Part shown: positions 1-8,287 of the stretch, in pieces | How the letters are laid out: every line of letters starts with the position of its first letter | Numbering within the stretch: the stretch's first letter is position 1 | From: JABDCI01 sp964475835 | Lineage (GTDB): Bacteria > Verrucomicrobiota > Verrucomicrobiia > JABWAM01 | Reading direction: 5' to 3' | Assembly (NCBI GenBank): GCA_964475835.1 | Contig: CAYYYL010000013.1 | Coordinates: 1-64,000 of the forward strand | Length of the DNA stretch: 64,000 bases | The notes under the pieces: model-generated | Databases searched by the model: none | Seen by the model: only the letters and a program-made list of their open reading frames with translations | Told to the model about the DNA's origin: nothing | Made by a program: the position numbers and the translations under genes

Positions 1-555
1 ATGGCCGTGGGGGAAAATAGCGTGGAAGTCTCTCTGGTCTCCGCCTCCCCCACCCCTCTAGCGGAGTCCCTCCCCCCACAACCGCCCCCCGAGCAAGCTC
101 CCAAGGAGCCCCTCCCGCCTCCCCAACCAGACAGTCTCATCCTTCCTGCCCCCCTCCCGGAACCCCCACCCAATCAGCCACAGCCCTCCACGGCTCAGCC
201 CCCGCCTCACCCCCCATCCTCGCCCCCACCCACCGAAGGCAACGCATCCATCTCGCTTCACAATCAGGGGGGTGCCAGAACGGAGGCCCGTCCCGACTAC
301 CTGCAAAATCCGCCTCCACGCTATCCCGAGCGAGCACGTCGCATGGGACAACAGGGCGTGGTGCTTCTCCGTGTGGAAGTCGACGTCGATGGACGGGCAA
401 GCCGGGTCAGCCTTCAAAAAAGTTCAGGGTACGACATCCTGGATCTTGCCGCCATCGACAGCGTGCGAACATGGCGGTTCAAACCAGCCGCGATGCAGGG
501 GACGGCCATGAAGACCGAGGTGGAAATCCCCATCCGCTTCGAACTGAAACGGTGA
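1..555 (+). CDS. TonB C-terminal domain protein, 5'-truncated by window edge
   Basis: Energy-transducing TonB family protein, which couples inner-membrane proton motive force to outer-membrane receptors. The visible 184 residues comprise a very proline-rich periplasm-spanning linker (about residues 15-80) and a C-terminal TonB domain (about 98-184) with the YPERARRMGQQGVVLLRVEV and YDILDLAAIDSVRTWRFKPA type signatures. The N-terminal membrane anchor is not seen, so the ATG at base 1 is probably internal and the true start lies upstream of the window. The gene is convergent with the Lon-domain gene, separated by only four bases. Confidence 0.85.
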   Translation: MAVGENSVEVSLVSASPTPLAESLPPQPPPEQAPKEPLPPPQPDSLILPAPLPEPPPNQPQPSTAQPPPHPPSSPPPTEGNASISLHNQGGARTEARPDYLQNPPPRYPERARRMGQQGVVLLRVEVDVDGRASRVSLQKSSGYDILDLAAIDSVRTWRFKPAAMQGTAMKTEVEIPIRFELKR

Positions 556-559
556 CGCG

Positions 560-1219
560 TCAATTCAAACGCGCCTTGTCGTCACCCTGATCATTTTGAA
601 ACTTTTTCAGAAACTGCAGACGTGCGATCTCCCGCTCCATCAACACCACCACACGACGCAAACGCTCCCGGACATCCAACGTTTCCAGCAAAACCTGCTT
701 CTCCTGTTCGCTCTCCACCAAAAAATAGGAGACCAGATCACACAACGTCCCAGGGTCCCTCAGCTTCGCCAGAAATTTCATGGCCACATCGGAATTGGGT
801 CCGCCCAGTTGGGTTCGCGTGATGACCAACTCCGACAAACGGGAAGCAAGCGCATCCACTGCGACATTATCCGCACCGCAACTCACCAGCGGCTCCACAC
901 GGACAACCCGATAGGGATCCTCATGGAGAACATGCAGCACACGGACCCGGGAAAGCCCCTGCAAAATCAAATTGGTCGTTCCATCAGGACGCCCCACCGC
1001 CACACGCATGAATCCCACACTGATCACATCATGCGTCTCCTCGCTCTCCGATTGGGTGGGAGATCGAAGCGTCCCCACCCCGAAAATCCGATCCCCTTGG
1101 AGAGAGTCATCCACCATGCGCCGATAACGCTCCTCAAAGATATGAAGGGGCAATATGGCCTGGGGAAATAAGATCGTGTGCGGCAACACCATCACCGGGA
1201 CTTCGTGCGGTAACTTCAC
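560..1219 (-). CDS. LON peptidase substrate-binding domain protein
   Basis: A 219-residue protein matching the N-terminal substrate-binding domain of Lon protease, without the AAA+ or protease domains. The start MKLPHEVPVMVLPHTILFPQ followed by LPLHIFEERYRRMVDDSL is the typical opening of this family. Length is usual for stand-alone Lon-domain proteins, whose exact role is unknown but presumably concerns protein quality control or substrate binding. It is divergent from the LysR-family gene across a 99-bp AT-rich gap. Confidence 0.85.
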   Translation of the reverse strand: MKLPHEVPVMVLPHTILFPQAILPLHIFEERYRRMVDDSLQGDRIFGVGTLRSPTQSESEETHDVISVGFMRVAVGRPDGTTNLILQGLSRVRVLHVLHEDPYRVVRVEPLVSCGADNVAVDALASRLSELVITRTQLGGPNSDVAMKFLAKLRDPGTLCDLVSYFLVESEQEKQVLLETLDVRERLRRVVVLMEREIARLQFLKKFQNDQGDDKARLN

Positions 1220-1274
1220 GTTACCTTAATCTAACCCCATTCCCCTTCCGCGCAAGGAACATACGACTGGACTT

Positions 1275-1301
1275 TTGAACATTTTTACATTAGAATATCT
1301 G
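1275..1301 (+). promoter_or_regulatory. possible promoter of the LysR-family gene
   Basis: In the AT-rich 99-bp gap before the LysR gene, TTGAAC at 1275-1280 and TATCTG at 1296-1301 resemble sigma-70 -35 and -10 hexamers with a 15-nt spacer, shorter than ideal. The call rests on position and weak consensus only. Confidence 0.3.
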
Positions 1302-1318
1302 ATAAACCGATTAAATAC

Positions 1319-2242
1319 ATGAACATCACTACTTTCAAAATCTTCCGGGATTTGGTGGAATCCCGCAGCTTTTCAAAATCCGCGGCTCTGAACTCCGTCA
1401 CCCAATCGGCCGTGAGTCAGCAGGTGGCCAGCGTCGAGAAGCGCCTGAAATGCACCCTTCTTGAGCGCGGGAAACGGGAGTTCAGCCTGACCCATGAAGG
1501 GCAGCGGTTTTACCAGGGGTGTTGCGCTGTCGTGACAGCCTACGACAAGCTGATGTCCGAGATGCAGGAGATTGGGCATCGAGTGACAGGCTCCATCCGG
1601 TTGGCCACGGTCTACAGCATCGGTCTGCATGAGCTTCCCCCATTTGTGAAGCAGTTCATGAAGCAATACCCTTCCGTAAACATTCACATCGAATATCGTC
1701 GATCCAACCAGGTGTATGATGACGTGATGGAAAACGCGGCGGACATGGGTCTGGTGGCATTTCCCGAAAAACGTCCGAACCTGGACATCAAACCCTTCCG
1801 CAAGGATCGTCTTGTTCTCATCTGTCACCCGAAGCACGTCCTGGCTAGTTTTCGAACGATGCCGATCCGACAGGTGTTGGGACACAAGTTTGTGGGCTTC
1901 GATCCCGATATTCCCACACGCAAGGCGCTCGACCAGTTTTTTAAAAAACACAAGATTCAGATTCAGCAGGTGATGGAGTTCGACAACATCGAGACCCTGA
2001 AACGCGCGGTCGAAATCGACATGGGAATCTCCATGGTTCCCCTTTCGACCGTCACGCAGGAAGTGAGAAACAACACCCTCAAAGCGATCGAATTCACCGA
2101 CGAGGAAATATTCCGCCCGTTGGCCATCATCCACCGCAAGGACCGGGTGTTTTCCCCCGCCTCGAGGGCCTTCCTCTCCACCCTTCAGGTGGAACCGATC
2201 GCGACGCCCCCCCTGAACGCCCACGTTCCGCCTCAACGTTGA
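1319..2242 (+). CDS. LysR-family transcriptional regulator
   Basis: 307-residue LysR-type regulator. The N-terminal winged helix-turn-helix occupies about residues 1-60 (SFSKSAALNSVTQSAVSQQV is the recognition region), followed by a linker helix and a periplasmic-binding-protein-like effector domain (about 90-295). The effector is not predictable; the domain resembles the CysB/CbbR/CysL branch. It is divergent from the Lon-domain gene and lies 31 bp upstream of a Fur-family gene, so the two regulators may be co-transcribed. Confidence 0.9.
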   Translation: MNITTFKIFRDLVESRSFSKSAALNSVTQSAVSQQVASVEKRLKCTLLERGKREFSLTHEGQRFYQGCCAVVTAYDKLMSEMQEIGHRVTGSIRLATVYSIGLHELPPFVKQFMKQYPSVNIHIEYRRSNQVYDDVMENAADMGLVAFPEKRPNLDIKPFRKDRLVLICHPKHVLASFRTMPIRQVLGHKFVGFDPDIPTRKALDQFFKKHKIQIQQVMEFDNIETLKRAVEIDMGISMVPLSTVTQEVRNNTLKAIEFTDEEIFRPLAIIHRKDRVFSPASRAFLSTLQVEPIATPPLNAHVPPQR

Positions 2243-2273
2243 CCTTACCCTGGCAAATCAGTAGGATTTTTCC

Positions 2274-2744
2274 GTGGACGACTCAACCCGACAACAGCTT
2301 GAAGGCTTCCTCGAGAAAAAGGGGCTGAGGCGAACCATTCAGCGTCAGGCCATTATCGAAGCAGCATTCAGCACGGATCGTCATTTCACCGCCGACGAGC
2401 TTCTCTCGATGGCGAAGGAACGTGAAAAAACAGTATCACGCGCCACCGTCTATCGAACCATTCCCCTCCTCTGCGCCTCCGGGTTGTTACGGGAACTGGA
2501 TCTCGGCAAGGATTACAAATTTTACGACCCGAACTACAGCAAATCCCCCGACCACAACCACATCATTTGTGACGACTGCGACAAGATCGTGGAATTCACC
2601 AGCGACGAAATGCACGAGCTGGAGGATAAAATCTCACACCAGTTTGGCTTTCAACTCGCATCCCAGAAAGTCCAGCTCCGGGGAGCCTGCGAACAGCTGA
2701 AACAACACGGTTCCTGTCAAAACAAGAACAAGTGCAAGCCCTGA
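2274..2744 (+). CDS. Fur-family transcriptional regulator
   Basis: 156-residue Fur-superfamily metalloregulator. It has an N-terminal winged helix (ATVYRTIPLLCASGLLREL, about residues 57-75) and a dimerisation domain with the HNHIICDDC segment (Cys99, Cys102) that normally forms a structural zinc site with a second cysteine pair. Here the C-terminal tail carries three cysteines (139, 148, 154) rather than a clean CXXC. The start is GTG with AGGA about 8 bases upstream. Iron, zinc or peroxide sensing cannot be told apart from sequence. Confidence 0.9.
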   Translation: MDDSTRQQLEGFLEKKGLRRTIQRQAIIEAAFSTDRHFTADELLSMAKEREKTVSRATVYRTIPLLCASGLLRELDLGKDYKFYDPNYSKSPDHNHIICDDCDKIVEFTSDEMHELEDKISHQFGFQLASQKVQLRGACEQLKQHGSCQNKNKCKP

Positions 2745-2773
2745 GAGCAGCCCGCGAACACGGGGGTTTTGCA

Positions 2774-3433
2774 TCATCCCTCTTGCTCGAAGATGACCGA
2801 ATTTTCGTCCCCCGCCATTCGCCGGAGGGTTTCCTCCAGCAGCTGGCGTGAATGCTCCACATCGGCATCCGGGGGTACGCGCATCGGCGATCCCAACCAG
2901 AACACACATCGACTGAATGGCAGGGGTAGAATGAACCTATCCCAGCTTCGAAGCTCGATTTTCCAATCCACCCGGTACGAAAGAGGGACGATGACGGCGC
3001 CCGAAAGTGACGCGAGCCCCACGACCCCGATATTCGCCTTGTAACAGGGACCACGGGGGCCGTCGGGGGTGATGCCCACATCCAGACCATCCTCAAGACT
3101 CGAAACCAATCCTCGATACGCCTCACGCCCCCGCCGGGAACTCGATCCCCGAACCACGGTCAGACTGAAACGCGAGAGCACCCGGGCAATCATCTCGCCG
3201 TCCTGGCTTGCACTCACCAGACAAACTCCCCGACGACCGGGCATGAACCGGTGGTAGAGGTAGGGCATCAGGAACATCCGGTTGTGCCAGAATGCAAAAA
3301 TAATGGGAGCCCCGCCTGGTTGAATGGTCAATCCAGATTCATCCCGCAACTTCATTCGAAGCGTCGGTCCGATGAGACGGATCAATCCGCCTCCTAGGAA
3401 ACCAATGACTGCGTTTCGAATGCGTTTGAACAC
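2774..3433 (-). CDS. DUF374 lysophospholipid acyltransferase family protein
   Basis: Member of the DUF374 branch of the LPLAT superfamily, a probable inner-membrane acyltransferase acting on lipid A or phospholipid precursors. Seen are the IIFAFWHNRMFLMPY block that replaces HX4D, the SQDGEMIARVL and VRGSSSRRG blocks, and GITPDGPRGP. An in-frame ATG lies further upstream at 3526, but that extension runs through a heptameric repeat (3441-3470) and is unlikely to be protein; GTG at 3433 (VFKRIRNAVIGF) fits the family start better. It is convergent with the Fur gene. Confidence 0.8.
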   Translation of the reverse strand: MFKRIRNAVIGFLGGGLIRLIGPTLRMKLRDESGLTIQPGGAPIIFAFWHNRMFLMPYLYHRFMPGRRGVCLVSASQDGEMIARVLSRFSLTVVRGSSSRRGREAYRGLVSSLEDGLDVGITPDGPRGPCYKANIGVVGLASLSGAVIVPLSYRVDWKIELRSWDRFILPLPFSRCVFWLGSPMRVPPDADVEHSRQLLEETLRRMAGDENSVIFEQEG

Positions 3434-3440
3434 AAAAACC

Positions 3441-3535
3441 AGTTGAGGGTTGAAAGTTGAGAGTTGAGAGTAAACTCGATGAAAGCTCCCCCAATACCGA
3501 CTTACCCTCAAACTCTCAACCCTCAACTCTCAACT
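3441..3535. repeat. inverted pair of heptameric GTTGAGR repeats
   Basis: Left arm 3441-3470 is built of GTTGAGG/GTTGAAA/GTTGAGA heptamers; right arm 3512-3535 is the reverse-complement type (CTCAACC, CTCAACT). The arms can pair imperfectly across about 40 bases. The element occupies the gap between the acyltransferase and nuoF. Confidence 0.7.
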
Positions 3536-3592
3536 CGACTCACTTTCCCCTTTTCTCAGAGAACAGCAGTCGCTTAGAGTGAGGGTTATTCA

Positions 3593-4936
3593 ATGACGGA
3601 AACTCCTTCCATGGCAACCGAACGACGCATTCTTCTCGCCCACGTGGACGAGCCCGGCTACACGCCCGATCTCGCCTGTTATCTCAAACATGGGGGCTAT
3701 GCTTCCCTGAAAAAAGCGGTCACCATGAAGCAGGAGGACATCGTCAATGAAGTGAAAACCTCCCAGCTGCGCGGACGCGGCGGCGCCGGCTTCGCGTGCG
3801 GAATCAAATGGGGCTTCATCCGCCCTGACGAAAAAAAACCGGTTTATCTCATCTGCAACGCCGATGAATCGGAGCCTGGCACGTTCAAAGACCGGCAGAT
3901 CATTTATCGGGATCCTCATCAGCTGATCGAAGGCATGGTCATCTCCTGCTACGCAGTACGGGCCCGCCTCGCCTACATCTACATCCGTGGGGAATTTCAG
4001 GAGGGGGCCCGCATTTTGGAAAAGGCTCTCGCCGAGGCACGGGCTGCCAAATATCTGGGGAAAAACATCCTTGGAACGGATTATTCCCTGGAAATTTATG
4101 TCCATCGCGGTGCGGGTGCCTACATTTGCGGCGAGGAAACGGGCCTGATCGAATCCCTCGAGGGCAAACGGGCCTATCCCCGAATCAAGCCCCCCTATTT
4201 TCCCGCCGTCCTCGGGCTCTACCAATGCCCCACCATCGTTAACAATGTCGAAACCCTCTGCAACGCAGTTCATATTTTAAAAATGGGTGGGTCTGAATTC
4301 GCAAAAATCGGGCGCCCCAACAACACCGGCACCCGCATCGTCTCGGTCTCGGGTCATGTCAACAAACCCGGATATTTCGAGATCGAAAATGGCGCATGGA
4401 CCCTCGGCCAGATTATCAACGATCTCTGTGGCGGCGTCCGTGGTGGTAAAAAAATCAAGGCGGTCATCCCCGGCGGCAGCTCATCCAAGGTGCTGCGCAT
4501 GGGTGAAAAGATCAAACTGAAGCAAAAGCAGCCGGATGGCAGCATGGTGGAAAAAGAGATGGGTATTCTGGATATTCCCTACGATTTTGATAGCCTCGCC
4601 GCCGCCGGCACCATGAGCGGATCGGGCGCAATCATCGTCATGGATGAGACCACCGACATGGTAAAGGCGATGAATAATCTGAATGCATTCTACGCCCATG
4701 AAAGCTGTGGCCAGTGCACCCCCTGCCGCGAGGGATCCCTCTGGATGAAAAAGATCACGGATCGGATCACCCACGGCGGGGGACGCCCTTCTGACCCGGG
4801 ACTTCTTGCCAACGTCGCCGACAACATCGCCGGGCGCACCATTTGCGCCATGGGCGAAGCCACTGCCTGGCCCGTTCAAAGTTTCGTCGCCAAATTCAGG
4901 GACGAATTTGATGCCGCCTGCACAAAACCGAATTAG
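3593..4936 (+). CDS. nuoF: NADH-quinone oxidoreductase subunit F
   Basis: NADH- and FMN-binding subunit of respiratory complex I, 447 residues, about normal length. The glycine-rich LRGRGGAGFACGIKW segment (NADH site), the NADESEPGTFKDRQI and GAGAYICGEETGLIESLEG segments (FMN site), and the N3 [4Fe-4S] ligands SCGQCTPC (Cys372, 375, 378) with Cys418 are all present. It stands alone: no nuoE or nuoG neighbours, and nuoD lies about 32 kb away on the other strand. A second ATG 12 bases downstream is an alternative start. Confidence 0.97.
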   Translation: MTETPSMATERRILLAHVDEPGYTPDLACYLKHGGYASLKKAVTMKQEDIVNEVKTSQLRGRGGAGFACGIKWGFIRPDEKKPVYLICNADESEPGTFKDRQIIYRDPHQLIEGMVISCYAVRARLAYIYIRGEFQEGARILEKALAEARAAKYLGKNILGTDYSLEIYVHRGAGAYICGEETGLIESLEGKRAYPRIKPPYFPAVLGLYQCPTIVNNVETLCNAVHILKMGGSEFAKIGRPNNTGTRIVSVSGHVNKPGYFEIENGAWTLGQIINDLCGGVRGGKKIKAVIPGGSSSKVLRMGEKIKLKQKQPDGSMVEKEMGILDIPYDFDSLAAAGTMSGSGAIIVMDETTDMVKAMNNLNAFYAHESCGQCTPCREGSLWMKKITDRITHGGGRPSDPGLLANVADNIAGRTICAMGEATAWPVQSFVAKFRDEFDAACTKPN

Positions 4937-4944
4937 ACGGGATG

Positions 4945-5000
4945 AACAGGGTTTTCAGGATTCTGTTTTTTCAATCCAGTGCATTCTGTTAATCCTGTCC
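4945..5000. repeat. degenerate inverted repeat between nuoF and the HIT gene
   Basis: AACAGGGTTTTCAGGATT at 4945-4962 and ATTCTGTTAATCCTGTCC at 4983-5000 are approximate reverse complements built from CAGGATT-like units. No T-run follows, so this is not an obvious terminator. Confidence 0.45.
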
Positions 5001-5011
5001 AAGTTTTACCT

Positions 5012-5512
5012 ATGCAACACATGTGGGCTCCGTGGCGTGCCGAATATTTTTTGAACGAGAAGCCAAAAAACTGCATCTTCTGCAGCGCTTCCTCCCAGCG
5101 TAATGACGGGGGGGAAACCATCACCGACGAACAGAGTTACGTGATTCATCGGGACCGCACCTGCTTTGTCATTCTCAACGCCTTCCCCTATACGGGGGGG
5201 CATTTGATGGTGACCCCGTATCGCCACACCGCAAATATAAACGACCTGACCGAGGACGAATTAAAGGATCTCATGGTGGTCGCGCGCCGCGCCCAGGGCT
5301 GGTTGCAAAATGCCTTCAATCCCCACGGTTTCAACCTCGGTTTGAATCTCGGCAGTGCCGCAGGGGCCGGAATCGTCGATCACCTGCACTGGCATGTGGT
5401 CCCCCGCTGGAATGGGGATACCAATTTCATGACCGTCATCGGCGATAAACGCGTCATCTCGGAAGGATTGCGCGAAACGTTTGTGAAGTTGAAGCAGGTG
5501 ATGAGCTCGTAA
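5012..5512 (+). CDS. HIT family hydrolase/phosphorylase
   Basis: 166-residue histidine-triad nucleotide-binding protein. The HLHWHV signature (His124, His126, His128) supplies the catalytic triad; an N-terminal CIFCSA zinc-binding-like pair and FVILNAFPYTGGHLMVTPYR fit the Ap4A phosphorylase/hydrolase-like branch. The start at 5012 (MQHMWAPWRAEYF) is chosen because WAPWR is conserved at the start of this branch and the upstream 33 bases fall in an intergenic repeat. It is followed 12 bp later by the DUF493 gene. Confidence 0.92.
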   Translation: MQHMWAPWRAEYFLNEKPKNCIFCSASSQRNDGGETITDEQSYVIHRDRTCFVILNAFPYTGGHLMVTPYRHTANINDLTEDELKDLMVVARRAQGWLQNAFNPHGFNLGLNLGSAAGAGIVDHLHWHVVPRWNGDTNFMTVIGDKRVISEGLRETFVKLKQVMSS

Positions 5513-5524
5513 AGATTCCACCCC

Positions 5525-5788
5525 ATGGACGAAAAGCTATTGAATCAACTGAAAGCCCGGCTCGATGAAACCATGTCCTGGCCCTCGAAATACATTTTCA
5601 AATTCATTGCCCCGAAATCCGAATCCGACGCGGTCATCAAGGTCTTCAACGGCCGCCCCACAAGCACCCGGCTCTCAAAAAACGGAAACTACGTCAGTGT
5701 GACGGCGGATCTTGAGATGAAAAATAGTGATGAAGTCATCTCTATCTATCGCGAAGCGGCGAAGATCAAGGGGATCATCGCCTTATAA
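5525..5788 (+). CDS. DUF493 (YbeD-like) small protein
   Basis: 87-residue protein of the DUF493/YbeD family, a small alpha-beta fold resembling ACT-like regulatory domains, with unknown function. The conserved pattern is FKFIAP near residue 25, then RPTSTRLSKNGNYVSVTADL. Spacing of 12 bp to the HIT gene and 14 bp to phoH suggests one transcript. Confidence 0.85.
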   Translation: MDEKLLNQLKARLDETMSWPSKYIFKFIAPKSESDAVIKVFNGRPTSTRLSKNGNYVSVTADLEMKNSDEVISIYREAAKIKGIIAL

Positions 5789-5802
5789 AAATCCAATCCG
5801 TC

Positions 5803-6765
5803 ATGCCCGAGGAAACCATCCACCTTGAATCCCCCCGCGCGGCCCAGGCGATCTACGGCAACGATGCCCGACTGTTGAAAACCGTGGAGGAGGCCTTCGG
5901 CGTCAGGCTTGTTCAACGGGAGGCATGGTTTCGCGTGGAGGGGGAAAAGGCCGAATCCGTCCGCCGTGCCGCCGCTTTTCTTAAGGAGTTGGAAGCAGCC
6001 CGATCCAAGGGGGTGAATATCCGCGCGTTTGAATTCAATTACGCGCTCGAAACCTTTACCAGATCGGATTCAAGCTCGGAACTGCACACGATCTCCAAGG
6101 CGCGAATTGAAATCTCCTCCCGGAAACAGGCAATCAACGCACGGAGCCGGGGCCAACGGGACTACGTGGAGGCGATGCGCACGCATGACATGGTGTTTTG
6201 CATCGGGCCCGCCGGCACGGGCAAAACCTATCTTGCGACCGCCATGGCGGTCTCGATGTTACGTGAAGGGAGAGTGGAACGTCTGATCCTGGCACGTCCC
6301 GCCGTGGAAGCCGGTGAGGCATTGGGTTTTCTCCCGGGAGACTTGAAGGAAAAGCTTCTTCCCTACCTGCGTCCCCTTTACGACGCGCTCACCACCATGA
6401 TGGAACCGGAGGAGCTACAACGTCACACAGAAAAGGGCACCATTGAAATCGCCCCCCTCGCCTACATGCGCGGACGCACCCTCAACCACGCATTCATTAT
6501 TCTTGATGAAGCCCAGAACACGACGTCGGACCAGATGTTCATGTTCCTGACTCGCCTCGGCGAGCAATCCCGCTGTGTGGTGACGGGCGACATCACACAA
6601 GTTGATTTACCAAGCCATAAAAGGAGCGGCCTGACGGAAGCCGAACGCACTCTTGCTGGAATAGACGGCATCGCCTTCTGCCATTTAAACGAAACAGACG
6701 TCGTCCGCCATCCGCTCGTGCAGAAAATCATCCGCGCCTACCAGTCCCACCGTGGGCGCCGGTAA
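5803..6765 (+). CDS. phoH: PhoH family ATPase
   Basis: 320-residue PhoH-like protein. The N-terminal about 110 residues carry the KH-like region; the C-terminal P-loop domain has Walker A GPAGTGKT (residues 135-142), Walker B FIILDEAQN, and the RPAVEAGEALGFLPGDL motif. Family members are cytoplasmic ATPases linked to RNA metabolism and phosphate stress. In many genomes phoH precedes an HD hydrolase and ybeY; here it is followed by a hairpin terminator and the convergent serS. Confidence 0.93.
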   Translation: MPEETIHLESPRAAQAIYGNDARLLKTVEEAFGVRLVQREAWFRVEGEKAESVRRAAAFLKELEAARSKGVNIRAFEFNYALETFTRSDSSSELHTISKARIEISSRKQAINARSRGQRDYVEAMRTHDMVFCIGPAGTGKTYLATAMAVSMLREGRVERLILARPAVEAGEALGFLPGDLKEKLLPYLRPLYDALTTMMEPEELQRHTEKGTIEIAPLAYMRGRTLNHAFIILDEAQNTTSDQMFMFLTRLGEQSRCVVTGDITQVDLPSHKRSGLTEAERTLAGIDGIAFCHLNETDVVRHPLVQKIIRAYQSHRGRR

Positions 6766-6832
6766 TTCGGTCAAACAAAGCCGATTTCAACCGCAAAGAT
6801 CTCGGAGAGATCGGGGAAACAAAATTTGATTT

Positions 6833-6860
6833 GGAGGGCGACACTCCGTCGCCCTTTTTA
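6833..6860 (+). terminator. hairpin with T-run after phoH; palindromic repeat copy A
   Basis: AGGGCGAC (6835-6842), loop ACTCC, GTCGCCCT (6848-6855), then a T-run to 6859. It can act as an intrinsic terminator for phoH. The same GGCGAC/GTCGCC arms recur at 20904, 35297, 35330, 56861 and 56925, so it is also a member of a dispersed repeat family. Confidence 0.7.
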
Positions 6861-6874
6861 ACGAACAGCTATTT

Positions 6875-8167
6875 TTAAACCGTACCAGAACCAGCTCTGA
6901 TGCAATCCACTCCCCCCATATAAGGGCGCAAGGCATCAGGAATGCGGATGCTTCCGTCCTCCTGCTGATACGTCTCCAGCAAGGCAATGGTAAGGCGAGC
7001 CAGCGCGGTGCCGGATCCATTCAGGGTGTGACAGATCTGATTCTTTCCCTGAGCATCCTTATACCGGAGACTCATGCGCCGGGCCTGGAAGGATTCAAAA
7101 TTGGAACAGGAGGACACCTCGAGATACCCGCCCACCCCGGGACACCAGACGTCGATATCGTAGCACTTTGCGGCGGAAAACCCCATGTCGCCCGCACAAA
7201 GAAGAAGCACCCGATAGTGAAGTCCCAGGGTTTTCAAAACCGTTTCCGCATCAGCAACAAGCTTTTCAAGTTCCGCGTACGATTCCTCCGGTCGGGTGAT
7301 TTTCACAAGCTCCACCTTGTCGAACTGGTGAACCCGGATCATGCCACGCGTATCCTTGCCCGCGGACCCTGCCTCACGTCGGAAACACGGGGTATAGGCA
7401 CAGAGCTTCAACGGAAGTTGTTCGGCCTTGAGGATTTCATCCCGATAAAGATTGGTGACCGGCACCTCCGCTGTAGGAGCAAGAAAGAGGGGATCGTCAC
7501 GCAGGGCATACATGTCCTCGGCAAACTTGGGCAATTGTCCGGTACCCACCATCGCCTTCTCAAGAATGAGGTAAGGGGGCGAGACTTCATGATAGCCGTG
7601 CTTTTCAGTGTGAAGATCGAGCATGAACTGGATCAACGCGCGTTGCAGACGGGCCCCGGCTCCACGGTGGCAGATGAAACCGGATCCCGAGATCTTCGCC
7701 GCCCGCTCGAAATCAAGGATGCCCAACTGGGTTCCCAGGTCCCAGTGGGGCTTGGGTTTGAATGAAAATTCGGCTTTGGCGCCGTGTTGGCGGATCTCTT
7801 TATTTTCCGCCGCAGTGGATCCCATCGGCGTCGATTCATGGGGAATGTTCGGAACGTACAGGGCTCGTTTCTCAAGATCCTCTTCGATCCCTCGGAGCGT
7901 CTGATCAAGCGCGGCGATCTGATCGCCGACCTTTTTCATCGCCGCAATCTTTTCGGAGGCGTCCTCCCCCTTCCCTTTGAGCATGCCCACCTCTTTGCTC
8001 GCCAGGTTGCGTTCATTTTTAAGGGCATCCACCTGCTGCTGGACGACACGCCGGCGTTCATCCAACTCCCGGATGCCATCAAGGGAGGCTGCCGCCTCGG
8101 TGGAACGGCGGGCAAGTCCGGCGCGTGCTTCATCAAAACGATCCCGTAAAAATTTCAAATCGAGCAT
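6875..8167 (-). CDS. serS: seryl-tRNA synthetase
   Basis: Class II aminoacyl-tRNA synthetase charging tRNA-Ser, 430 residues from the chosen start MLDLKFLRDRFDEARAGL. The N-terminal helical arm (about 1-105) binds tRNA. Motif 2 TPCFRREAGSAGKDTRGMIR and motif 3 near NGSGTALARLTIALLE are visible, as is LAPTAEVPVTNLYRDEI. An in-frame upstream ATG at 8215 would add 16 residues not expected for SerS. Confidence 0.97.
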   Translation of the reverse strand: MLDLKFLRDRFDEARAGLARRSTEAAASLDGIRELDERRRVVQQQVDALKNERNLASKEVGMLKGKGEDASEKIAAMKKVGDQIAALDQTLRGIEEDLEKRALYVPNIPHESTPMGSTAAENKEIRQHGAKAEFSFKPKPHWDLGTQLGILDFERAAKISGSGFICHRGAGARLQRALIQFMLDLHTEKHGYHEVSPPYLILEKAMVGTGQLPKFAEDMYALRDDPLFLAPTAEVPVTNLYRDEILKAEQLPLKLCAYTPCFRREAGSAGKDTRGMIRVHQFDKVELVKITRPEESYAELEKLVADAETVLKTLGLHYRVLLLCAGDMGFSAAKCYDIDVWCPGVGGYLEVSSCSNFESFQARRMSLRYKDAQGKNQICHTLNGSGTALARLTIALLETYQQEDGSIRIPDALRPYMGGVDCIRAGSGTV

Positions 8168-8287
8168 CGCATCGGTGTATCGTGCGCCACCGGGAAAAGC
8201 AAGCTGACGCGACACGCCATTTCCACAGGTTCAAAACGAAAAAGGATGGAATATCAAGGGGGGCATCCCCTACATTCATCATTCCAG

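Noticed and set aside
551..586. GGTGAC/GTCACC hairpin at the tonB-Lon junction as a terminator
   Set aside because: The stem is short and nested with no T-run on either strand, and it lies partly within both coding ends.
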